Of a stretch of DNA of 64,000 nucleotides, positions 23,401 to 30,552 are shown piece by piece (position 1 is the first letter of the stretch; every line of letters begins with the position of its first letter). A model generated the notes under the pieces. The model saw only the letters and a program-made list of their open reading frames with translations. It made no database searches and was not told where the DNA came from. The stretch is from a virus, in IMG/VR virus record IMGVR_UViG_3300049595_001870, positions 1 to 64,000 of that record; one strand, given 5' to 3'. The position numbers and the translations under genes are program-made.

Positions 23401-24185
23401 GCCCCGCCGCCAATCTCAAAGCCGACGTTCGTTCCAGGGATGCGGATGTTGTCCAGCACTCCGGCGCGCTGAGTCATGCCTGCTACGGGATCGACGCCGA
23501 ATCTCTCAAACTGCGATTGCAGTCTGGCGGTAGCCGCGGCTTGGTCTGCGGGATCCAAGAACGCAATCGCCCGCTCGGGGGTCAGGCGGCGATTGTATTC
23601 ACGCACGCGAGGGGTGGGGATGGGGTCATTACGCAGCGGCAGGTTGTCTTGAAACCGGAGCGCATTCAGGCGTCCAGCAGAGTCAACGGCGCTATCCCGG
23701 AGCAGCCCCGCCGCCTTCATGGCCTTGCCGGTCTGGCTCAACGCCCCGCGGCCGAGAAGAGAAAGACCGAGCGTGCCGTACGTGAACGGATCTAAAAGGG
23801 CTTCCGCCGCCACCCCGCCTGCGAAGTTGCCCCAATTGTCATCCTCGCCAATCGCCCCGTACTGCCGCAGCAACTCGCGGCCAGTGACGCGGTCTTCGCT
23901 GGAGCCAAAGGCCGAGAGAGGATCACCAGCCAACACGCCGCGAACGATAGCCCCGGGCGTGTCTAGCAGATATCCTGCCGTGGCAAGGCCCGAAGACCCC
24001 ATCTCCGCAAGGCTGTTGAGCCAGCCCTTCTTCTCCTCCTCTGGCATGAGGTCGGAGAGGGTTGGCTTGCGAAGCTCTACGGGGCCAGCGAGGAGGTAGT
24101 CCTCGTCATCCAACATGCCCAGGCGGGCACGCTCTTCCAGTTCCCCGTAGGGATCGTAGATGTCGAATAACGGGGATCGCGCCAT
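20445..24185 (-). CDS. Very large internal virion / ejection-type protein
   Basis: 1246 aa, the longest gene in the window. N-terminal acidic region (PYGELEERARLGML), Gly/Ala-rich hydrophobic stretches near residues 60-170, then helical and disordered parts. Near residues 950-990 DYSPSAFTDFERNVMKRVAP continues into FYSFQK; this type of segment recurs in giant phage polyvalent or internal virion proteins. It probably travels in the particle and enters the host with DNA. It is the last gene of the morphogenesis operon. Exact function unknown. Confidence 0.6.
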   Translation of the reverse strand: MARSPLFDIYDPYGELEERARLGMLDDEDYLLAGPVELRKPTLSDLMPEEEKKGWLNSLAEMGSSGLATAGYLLDTPGAIVRGVLAGDPLSAFGSSEDRVTGRELLRQYGAIGEDDNWGNFAGGVAAEALLDPFTYGTLGLSLLGRGALSQTGKAMKAAGLLRDSAVDSAGRLNALRFQDNLPLRNDPIPTPRVREYNRRLTPERAIAFLDPADQAAATARLQSQFERFGVDPVAGMTQRAGVLDNIRIPGTNVGFEIGGGALGDAIAEGFDRFGNFTKMAPVIGPVTRTAAALFDQNVGGLGTVSSNMELTNDLQFAKRAARVNARNKQEALDRAYSLLQYDARNADVPDAVPSSYLPGGATIPKELRTFDSQTLWDRLADYVEARPLPGPTLTGAPLRTTGDDVADYVLENVPEFRAIRDRFANLGPEAVQAARDAGLATPVAQSRGAGGFIPRQLRRFLDPSPPDIPGGEPYDFRSWGRDERAFSVQDNFGRSRDPAYDLPGGIRAFRYLTGNVDPLLDSRALQQDLIAAPSDKARRVLLRRALRTLGDIDDAAFTFDGKTNPYRYITENVRNSRAYQAADPAEQAAMLATAQREVNTNYEKLGQLLMKADTQFADQGVGIFDTPSWNNALRYERGQADNLANADQLFAMLRRRVDPTPAGRVVGGQSVSLADAARELGFDPKNFANRWMQQAPPAQRVPLDELSIPRQFVDAMRVLTPQSRLALPERGLLNAADQFTSAFKIGALASPAFHVRNQYSGMYNAATEGALNPLDMIAAAQASGGNYESLARRAQGGRSPYRNLSTAEALRQFIGDSSSQRLASGNVISDISGVDDPGRIGGMFVGSGPTIAESTRQALQQGRRADPANRTWGNFLGDLLSMRGVGITREPRPYQTNPLLAFNDAVGNRTEDTLRIGTFLTLIRQGVDPAEAGDTVRRLLVDYSPSAFTDFERNVMKRVAPFYSFQKGILPSIAENTLYRPGGLQGQTIRAVTRGTEPSEDNFIPEYLRQSAAIPLPEGWPSLLGGEPAEGLQRYITNIDLPFESTLNLFTPGVGTTAAARLADTIQKTGSNILGQTNPLIKAPLEYITNRQLYTGRDMSDLYSVLEQDLGPIGRPLEQAVINFVPFGARGISMYRQFNDDRLDPVDARLKAAFNVLAGVKLTDVDEERTKRQAARGMLNQILETTPGVRTYENITVPDDALRSMPEDQRKLYLLYRILQSDAAKRARERKKTALDPLEVLGAVR

Positions 24186-24188
24186 GAG

Positions 24189-25652
24189 CTACTGGTCGTA
24201 GAAGAAGGATGCGATGTTGGACGCATTGGCGCCGCGGTTGCGGTCCTCTTGTATCCGCCGCAGGACTTGCTCCGCTTCGGGCAACTTGAGGCCCGTGTCG
24301 GCGGCCAGCCGCTGGGCGGCAAGCCGCACCTCGTTGTCAGTGAAGTACGTCGAAACCCCAAGCATGCCAGGGCGAGAGCTGTAGTTGGAATGCACCAAAT
24401 CGTCAGCGTACGACAGGATGGTGGGGTCGTTCAGGCGTCCTGCGGCAACAGCCTCTTGGGCGCGGACCTGAACGGGCTTGCCCTCATCGATCTTTTGCTG
24501 GATCAACTCCGCCTGCCCAGGAGGCGTCTGCTGGAATCCCTGGCCCTGCGCCACCCGCAGCCCAAGCTGCGTGAGCTGTGCATTGTGGGCCTCCGCTACA
24601 TCATTCGGCGTAGCGCCACGCACCCGGCCGCCCAGCACACTCTGCGCCGCGGCAAAACGATTCCAATCGCTGATGTCGTTGCGATTCATGTACTCCAGAG
24701 GATTGCTCTGTGCCATCCGGCGGCGCTCCACGGCCTGCTCGCGGGCAGCCAGTTCGTTCTGCCGGGCGGCGTACCGTTCGCGGTAGGCGGCGCGCTCTAG
24801 TTCCTCCAGGGGAGCGTCAGGCCCCGGGGCAGGCCCGCTCACGCCAGCGTCAACCATCAGGCGATCTTTGTAGAAATCACCACGCTGGGCGTCACGCACG
24901 CGGCCCTCCGAAGCACGCCGAGCTGCACGGTTCTGCTTCTGGAGCGGTGACACGGCCCGGTCGGGGCCCGCGCCAAACGTCATCTCCTCCCACTGCGCCC
25001 GATTGCGAATATCGTCCCGCACGCCCTCTCGGAACTGCTCATAGCTCCCGGGGTCGTACTGAGCCTGCCGCTCGGAGCCTGGGGTTTCGTTGGCCCACTC
25101 AGCAAAATCACGCCGTGCCTCAATCCGCTCGGGCGTCACCTGCGGCCCAACGGGAACCATGCCCTGCTGAGTGCGAATGTAGCCCTGCTGATCTTGGATC
25201 TGACGGCGCAAGTCTAGGTCAGTGGCGCCAGCCCCATTCTCAAACCCACCCAGGCCATACTCCTGCGCGTACTGCCTGTCGCCCTCTGCCTGCCAGTTGC
25301 GATTCGACTCGCGGAAGCCGCGCATGATCTCGCGTGCCAAGCCCTGCTCTTGGGCCAAGGCGGCCTCGGCGTCTGGGAGCGAGCGATTGGCCTCGCGTAC
25401 CGCCCGCCCGGAGACAGCGCCATACTCATCGGCGGGCAGCGACTCTGGGCTGACGCCTACCATCGGCTCAACGCTGAGAGGAGTGGCGGCGGCGGCGAGG
25501 TTGTCAAGCTCTGCCCCGTTGCCCGCCGACATTACACTGCGAGCGGCAACCGCGGCAGCGTCTCGCGGAGCCATGCCCTGCGCAATCAGTTCGTCCTCAA
25601 TATCCAGTTGGCGACGGCCAAGGTCCATCTGGCGGGAAGTGAGCGTCCTCAT
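24189..25652 (-). CDS. Large charged virion-type protein, 487 aa
   Basis: Rich in Arg, Gln, Glu and Ala with long predicted helices (RQMDLGRRQLDIEDELIAQG; RAAYRERYAARQNELAAREQ). No catalytic motif seen. Composition and place next to the 1246-aa protein suggest an internal or ejection protein. No family recognised. Confidence 0.55.
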   Translation of the reverse strand: MRTLTSRQMDLGRRQLDIEDELIAQGMAPRDAAAVAARSVMSAGNGAELDNLAAAATPLSVEPMVGVSPESLPADEYGAVSGRAVREANRSLPDAEAALAQEQGLAREIMRGFRESNRNWQAEGDRQYAQEYGLGGFENGAGATDLDLRRQIQDQQGYIRTQQGMVPVGPQVTPERIEARRDFAEWANETPGSERQAQYDPGSYEQFREGVRDDIRNRAQWEEMTFGAGPDRAVSPLQKQNRAARRASEGRVRDAQRGDFYKDRLMVDAGVSGPAPGPDAPLEELERAAYRERYAARQNELAAREQAVERRRMAQSNPLEYMNRNDISDWNRFAAAQSVLGGRVRGATPNDVAEAHNAQLTQLGLRVAQGQGFQQTPPGQAELIQQKIDEGKPVQVRAQEAVAAGRLNDPTILSYADDLVHSNYSSRPGMLGVSTYFTDNEVRLAAQRLAADTGLKLPEAEQVLRRIQEDRNRGANASNIASFFYDQ

Positions 25653-27016
25653 CCGGCTCTCCTAGCGTTGTCGTATTGGTCGGCCATCCGATACAGACGC
25701 TGCATTTCCGCCTGGGCGGCAGCACGCTGGGCTGGGGGAAGTCGGCCAGCGTTGAGGTCGGCCATAATGCGGCGAGCGGCAGATCGGGGATCAGCGCCCT
25801 CTGGCCCACGCCGGGCGCGGATGGCACTCGTCTGGGCGTTCTGTTGTTCGACTGGCATGATGGGCGGCTGGTTCCCCGCCCGCCTTCCCTCGGCAGCACG
25901 CAGATACAGAGCATCGGCTTCGCGGCTCAAGGCTGCCGACTCAGGCGTGATGCGGCCCTCACGCAACTGAATCTCATTGGCCTGCCGAATCTTGTCCCGG
26001 GCCATCTGCGCGTAATCGATTGGTGCAGGCTCTTGCGTAGTGACCGAGGGTGGCGGCGAAGTCTCGGCTGCGAGGTCGGCCGTGCTGGAGCCGCGCGTTG
26101 TTCCGCCTGGGATTTGATCGACCACCTGTCGCATTCCCAGGTTTGCGGCGACACCGAGAGCCCCAATGCCAGCGGCCGCCGCGGCGCGGCGAGCGTTGTC
26201 GCTGACTCGCGGCCTGCTTGGATCGGCACCGCGCGGCGAGCGGGTGGGCACTTCGATGTCGTCCAGGGCGCGCGGGCCACGCAGGTCCGGTAGGCCGATG
26301 TCGCCACGCAGATAGTCAGCGCCCCTTGGGTGTGCGCGGTCCATGGCGGCGCGCAGATATGCACGGCCCTCGGCGTCAAGTGTCGGCGCGGGTGGTGCCG
26401 CCTTGGGTGGCGGCGGAGCAGCTTGGGCGGCAACATCATCACCCAGCGCACTCATCTCTGCCGCCAGCCGGTCGCCCTGTCGCTCAAAGTCGCCGCGGAA
26501 GGCGGCCATGAGATCGGGCTCCGGTGCGCGCGGCGGATTCATAGCTGCCATCTGGCCGGGGGTCAGATCGCTCAACTCAAACTGCATCGATGTGTCGGGC
26601 AGCAAGTCGTACATGTACTGCGGCTTTGGGGTCATGCCCTCTAGCCGTGCGATCAAATCCTCGCCGCCCATGGTGGGGTTCAGAAGCGACTGAGCGTCGT
26701 TGACCTGGGCCATCGGGGCTTCGCGGAAGTAGGGCCCCAACTCTTCGGCCACCCCCTCGCGAGCAAGTTCCTCTACCGAACGCCGCCCTGGCTGGCCTCG
26801 GCCACCGTACGCCCCGGCGGCGCGATCCACGGTCGGCATTTCGTATGTGCCCGCCACTTGCGCAAAGACCTTGTTCTGCCGCCCCATCTCCGCGGCCTCC
26901 TCCAGCTCGCGCTGAAGAGCCGGGTTGCTGGCCACCTGCGAAGCAACATGCGCCGACCGCGGGTTGCGGCCCGCATGGCTCAAGTAACCTTCGACCAGAT
27001 CGGTCCACTTGGACAT
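25649..27016 (-). CDS. Large low-complexity virion-type protein, 455 aa
   Basis: Begins MSKWTDLVEGYLSHAGRNPR. Arg/Ala/Pro-rich middle with a short hydrophobic helix (RRAAAAAGIGALGVAANLG), then helical repeats at the C-terminus. Overlaps the next gene start by 4 bases. Probably an internal virion component by position; no family recognised. Confidence 0.5.
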   Translation of the reverse strand: MSKWTDLVEGYLSHAGRNPRSAHVASQVASNPALQRELEEAAEMGRQNKVFAQVAGTYEMPTVDRAAGAYGGRGQPGRRSVEELAREGVAEELGPYFREAPMAQVNDAQSLLNPTMGGEDLIARLEGMTPKPQYMYDLLPDTSMQFELSDLTPGQMAAMNPPRAPEPDLMAAFRGDFERQGDRLAAEMSALGDDVAAQAAPPPPKAAPPAPTLDAEGRAYLRAAMDRAHPRGADYLRGDIGLPDLRGPRALDDIEVPTRSPRGADPSRPRVSDNARRAAAAAGIGALGVAANLGMRQVVDQIPGGTTRGSSTADLAAETSPPPSVTTQEPAPIDYAQMARDKIRQANEIQLREGRITPESAALSREADALYLRAAEGRRAGNQPPIMPVEQQNAQTSAIRARRGPEGADPRSAARRIMADLNAGRLPPAQRAAAQAEMQRLYRMADQYDNARRAG

Positions 27017-27285
27017 TACTTCTTCCCCTTCTTCTTCGGCACATCCGGCAGTTCGTCATCGCCGTCGTACTCCAAGTCATCGGCCGTGACTTCGGGAGCG
27101 GGATGCTTGCCATGCATCTCCTCATCCAAGTCGGCCAAGTCGTTCTTGGCGGGCTTGCCGTTGAGTTTGGACATCAGCTTCTTCTCCTCGGCCTCGCTGG
27201 CCGTGAGCAGCTTCTTCACAAACTTCTTCATGCCGTCGCGGGTAAACCCCTCCAGCATGTCATCCAAATCAAGGTCAAGTTTCAT
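27016..27285 (-). CDS. Small charged protein, 89 aa
   Basis: Highly charged: an acidic opening (MKLDLDLDDMLEGFT), a helical KFVKKLLTASEAEEKKLMSK segment, an acidic stretch and a Lys-rich end (PKKKGKK). The stop overlaps the next start. Could be a DNA-handling or structural accessory; unknown. Confidence 0.55.
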   Translation of the reverse strand: MKLDLDLDDMLEGFTRDGMKKFVKKLLTASEAEEKKLMSKLNGKPAKNDLADLDEEMHGKHPAPEVTADDLEYDGDDELPDVPKKKGKK

Positions 27286-27287
27286 GG

Positions 27288-27683
27288 CTACCCCATCACA
27301 TCCCCGAGAAGTCCGTACAAAATGCCCTGCCGCTGAAGGGCCGCCATTTGATCGGCGTAGTTGGCCTGCGCTTGCAGCCCGCCAAGCGCTTGTGCGTAAC
27401 CCTCCCGGCCTTGCTGCAACTGAAGCATGGCGTCGGCATTGGCCGTCTGCTGCTTGAGCTGATTGTCGTAAACGTCTGCGATGCCCTGAGAGAAGTTCTG
27501 GGCGGCGCTGATCCCAGCCATGGCCGCCTGCCCCCGGCCGCGGCTCATGCCGGCGCGGTCATATCGCTTCAGATTGAAGCGAGGGTCAGCGGAAGCGTAG
27601 GCCCTGGCCGTGCCAGACGCGCTCGGAGCCGTCGATGGGGGTGTCGGGAGCCCCTGCCAGAGATTGACTTGGTTGTTTGTCAT
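27288..27683 (-). CDS. Gln/Ala-rich virion-type protein, 131 aa
   Basis: Begins MTNNQVNLWQGLPTPPST. The C-terminal half is a Gln/Ala-rich helix (QLKQQTANADAMLQLQQGRE). Shares composition with the next two upstream genes, suggesting a related set of structural proteins. No family recognised. Confidence 0.5.
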   Translation of the reverse strand: MTNNQVNLWQGLPTPPSTAPSASGTARAYASADPRFNLKRYDRAGMSRGRGQAAMAGISAAQNFSQGIADVYDNQLKQQTANADAMLQLQQGREGYAQALGGLQAQANYADQMAALQRQGILYGLLGDVMG

Positions 27684-28012
27684 AGGAGTGCGCTGAGCGC
27701 TCCCTGAAGTGTCTGAAGCCTAGACATGCCAAGGCCTCGCTGGAGCTGTTGTTCGCCGGCCATGGCTCGCAGGCCACTGAGCGCAAGCTGCTGTTGCGCG
27801 CCTTGCTGCCCAGCGGCGTAGGCGAAGTTCGCCTGGTCTGCTGCGCGGTTGTAGTTCCCGGCATTTTCCATGGCGTACGCCCGGCTGAGGTCCGCGTAGT
27901 TGGACCCGTATTGCGGGTGCCTGGGGGCGGCAGCCAGGCTCTCAAGCGCCTGCTGCCTGTCTGGGACAGGAGGCTGAAACGGCAGGTTGGTGTTGTATGT
28001 GAGTTGCATCAC
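27680..28012 (-). CDS. Gln/Ala-rich virion-type protein, 110 aa
   Basis: Begins MMQLTYNTNLPFQPPVPD. Central NYADLSRAYAMENAGNYNRA and Gln-rich helical end. Coupled to its neighbours by ATGA overlaps. No family recognised. Confidence 0.5.
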   Translation of the reverse strand: MMQLTYNTNLPFQPPVPDRQQALESLAAAPRHPQYGSNYADLSRAYAMENAGNYNRAADQANFAYAAGQQGAQQQLALSGLRAMAGEQQLQRGLGMSRLQTLQGALSALL

Positions 28013-29331
28013 ATGTAGCGGACTGTTGGGAAACGGGCGCCCATAGGGCGGCCGGCGGCGTTGTCTTCGTTTCTGTACCGCTCCTGGAGCATCTGGGCGT
28101 CACGGGCTCTCCGGAGCTGACTGCTGGGAGTCGTAAACTGCGGAAGGTTGGCGAGAGAGGTGTCCCACATGCCCTGGATCTGGTTGCCAACCGTGTTAAA
28201 TCCTGATTGCAGCCCCGTCATCGCACCGCCAAGGCCGCCCTGGACTCCGCTCGCAAGCGTATCGAAACGGCTCATGGCCTGATCGCCTGCGTACCTCTGG
28301 TTGTCGTAGAACTGATTAGCGCCGGAACGAAGGGCGCCCTGCGACTGATTGGTCAGGGCAAGCAGCCCGGCGAGCCCTTGGTTCATCATCTGGGACGGCA
28401 TGCCACGGGATGAGTAGTGCTGGTCATCCAGCTGCCTCATCCCGGCCCTGGCGTTGAACTGAAGTCCGCTGACGATGCCAGGATCGCTCACGCTGCCGCT
28501 GAGACCTGAAAGTGGGCCGCCCCCGAACACATCGGCTTCGGTCATAAATCGGCCCATGCCGCCGCCGGGAGAAGGAGTAGGGACGATGCCTTGGCCAGAG
28601 AATGATCCGCTGCCAATGGGGCCGCCGACGCCATTTGCGCTGAATGATCCTCCGAACCCAGGGCCTCCAAGGCCAAGCCCGGCAATCGCATTAGCGCCAA
28701 TCTGGGCGCGTCCGATCTGGCCCATGGCCCCCGCCCTGGCCGCGCCGATGTTTCCTGCCGCAGACGCCTGGGAGGCCAAGGCGTTGCCCTGCGCTGCGGC
28801 GTTAGCAGCTCCGTATCCAGCCAGGCCAGACTGATTGGCTGCGTGCATGGTGGCCGCAGCGGTGTTGTAGGCGTTTTGGTTCTGAGCCCATGCCCCCATG
28901 GCCGCGTTGCCCATGGATCCGTAGGCCCCAATGCCGGCCGAACCAAGGTTGCCAAGGGCCCCCATTCGGGCGGCTTCCATCATGGCGTTGGCGCCATACA
29001 GGTTGCCACGCTCATTGGCGAGAGCTGTGGCAATGCTGCCCAGCCCGCCAGCCTGGGCGGCGTATGCACCGCCCATCCCTTGGGCGTATGAGTTGTATGC
29101 GTTGCCAAATGCGTTGGCGAAGTTGGCTGGCTGCTGGTACAGGGCGGCGTTCTGGTTGGCTTGTGCCATGGCCGCCTGCCCGGCAGCCTGGGCCTGCGCA
29201 GCGCCGATCTGGGCATTGGCCTGCATCTCGGCCTGGTGGGCGTTGGATGCAGCCAGGATGGCCTCGGGGCTGCCGCTAAACCGGTACTGGCCAGAGCCGC
29301 CGCCAGACCGTGAGTTCAAGGGTCGAAACAT
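28009..29331 (-). CDS. Ala/Gly/Asn/Gln-rich low-complexity virion protein, 440 aa
   Basis: Residues 30-200 are almost all Ala, Gly, Gln, Asn and Met (AQIGAAQAQAAGQAAMAQAN), likely a helical or fibrous assembly. A Gly/Ser-rich middle and a Gln-rich end follow. A GTAGGAGA site precedes the ATG. By place it is structural, possibly internal core or fibre. No family recognised. Confidence 0.55.
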   Translation of the reverse strand: MFRPLNSRSGGGSGQYRFSGSPEAILAASNAHQAEMQANAQIGAAQAQAAGQAAMAQANQNAALYQQPANFANAFGNAYNSYAQGMGGAYAAQAGGLGSIATALANERGNLYGANAMMEAARMGALGNLGSAGIGAYGSMGNAAMGAWAQNQNAYNTAAATMHAANQSGLAGYGAANAAAQGNALASQASAAGNIGAARAGAMGQIGRAQIGANAIAGLGLGGPGFGGSFSANGVGGPIGSGSFSGQGIVPTPSPGGGMGRFMTEADVFGGGPLSGLSGSVSDPGIVSGLQFNARAGMRQLDDQHYSSRGMPSQMMNQGLAGLLALTNQSQGALRSGANQFYDNQRYAGDQAMSRFDTLASGVQGGLGGAMTGLQSGFNTVGNQIQGMWDTSLANLPQFTTPSSQLRRARDAQMLQERYRNEDNAAGRPMGARFPTVRYM

Positions 29332-29355
29332 GATGTCTCCTACTTACTAATGTCC

Positions 29356-30552
29356 CTATTTCCGGTAAACCGTTATGTCCACGGACTTAATGCCGGCCAG
29401 TTTCTTGTTTGTGATGTGGGAAACCTCCACGGTGTCCGGGTTCCGCTCCCAGAAATCCGCGTCTGCCCCCTTGACCACAAACCCGCCGGCTGCCTGCACT
29501 GACGCTTTCTGGCTGGCGGCCGTGGTGGCGGCGTAAATGGTCATGGCGTTAGCAGCCACCGAAGACAAGGACGCCGTAACGGCCGTGGTGGCGGCCACCG
29601 TAACCGTCTGCGTGCTTGCCGCCTGCCCATTGACGGTCTGGTAGGAGGGCAAATAGGGAAACGCCCAAAAGGTGGTGGTTGCGCTGACCGTCACGGCGCA
29701 GGCTTCGGGGTCAAATGTCAGCGCGGTTGGGACGACAACCTGGACGGGCTCCGGGGAGAATGTCAGCGTGCCGCCAGATATGGCGTTAGTCGGAATGGTG
29801 AAGTTTGTTGAACTCGCCGTCATGGTGACAGTGCCGCCAGAGATGGCGTTAGTGGGCACGCCAACCGTGATCTCCTTTCGCACCCAGGCATCCTTGATGT
29901 ACCTGTGCTTCTTCATGGGCAGGCGAGTCTGAAACTGGACATCGGGGTCGCCAGACAGGTAGCGGATCGGCCCAAAGAATCCAGGAGGCAGCGCACCAAA
30001 GCCAACACCGGGCGCTCCTGGCGCGCCGCGCTGACCGTCTTTTCCGGGAGCCCCGGGCGGTCCAGCCGGCCCCGCAACTGGGTCGCCATTAATGACTGTC
30101 GTCGTCAGGTTGGTGACGTTGATGGTGTCGCCGTCGAAGTACTCATTGGTGATGTAGTCAATGTTGGCGCCGCCCGTGTTGTTAATGGTCGGGCCGCCGA
30201 AATACTGATTCTGCTGAAAGACCTGATTGGTCGGAAAATAGAACTGCGAGTCGTAGCGGTTGCCTTCGTTCCAGTTCACGTTCATCCCGCCGATGTCCAC
30301 CTGTGTGTGGTAGTTGGCTGAGTTGTACGTGTCGCCCCCAGGAAAGAGGTTTTGGTACTGCGACGGGTTCCAGGCGCCGCTGCCCACAGTGCCGTTTTGA
30401 TTGGCCCGGCGGGCCCCCGGGAGATTGATGCCAGCCCGGTGCGTCAGCGGCTGCGCACAGTTGCCTAGAGACTGAGCCAGGGGGCCAATCGCAGCAGGCG
30501 GCAACGCTTGCCTGAGGGCGTCGATGAGAGCCGGCATCATCTGTGTAAGCAT
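29356..30552 (-). CDS. Tail fibre with collagen-like segment, 398 aa
   Basis: N-terminal 140 residues are Asn/Tyr/Gly-rich (GGMNVNWNEGNRYDSQFYF). Near residues 160-180 lies a collagen-like Gly-x-y run (GPAGPPGAPGKDGQRGAPGA), which forms triple helices in phage fibres. The C-terminal 200 residues are Thr/Val/Ala-rich beta repeats (NAISGGTVTMTASSTNF). The fibre would project from the tail and touch the host surface. Confidence 0.75.
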   Translation of the reverse strand: MLTQMMPALIDALRQALPPAAIGPLAQSLGNCAQPLTHRAGINLPGARRANQNGTVGSGAWNPSQYQNLFPGGDTYNSANYHTQVDIGGMNVNWNEGNRYDSQFYFPTNQVFQQNQYFGGPTINNTGGANIDYITNEYFDGDTINVTNLTTTVINGDPVAGPAGPPGAPGKDGQRGAPGAPGVGFGALPPGFFGPIRYLSGDPDVQFQTRLPMKKHRYIKDAWVRKEITVGVPTNAISGGTVTMTASSTNFTIPTNAISGGTLTFSPEPVQVVVPTALTFDPEACAVTVSATTTFWAFPYLPSYQTVNGQAASTQTVTVAATTAVTASLSSVAANAMTIYAATTAASQKASVQAAGGFVVKGADADFWERNPDTVEVSHITNKKLAGIKSVDITVYRK

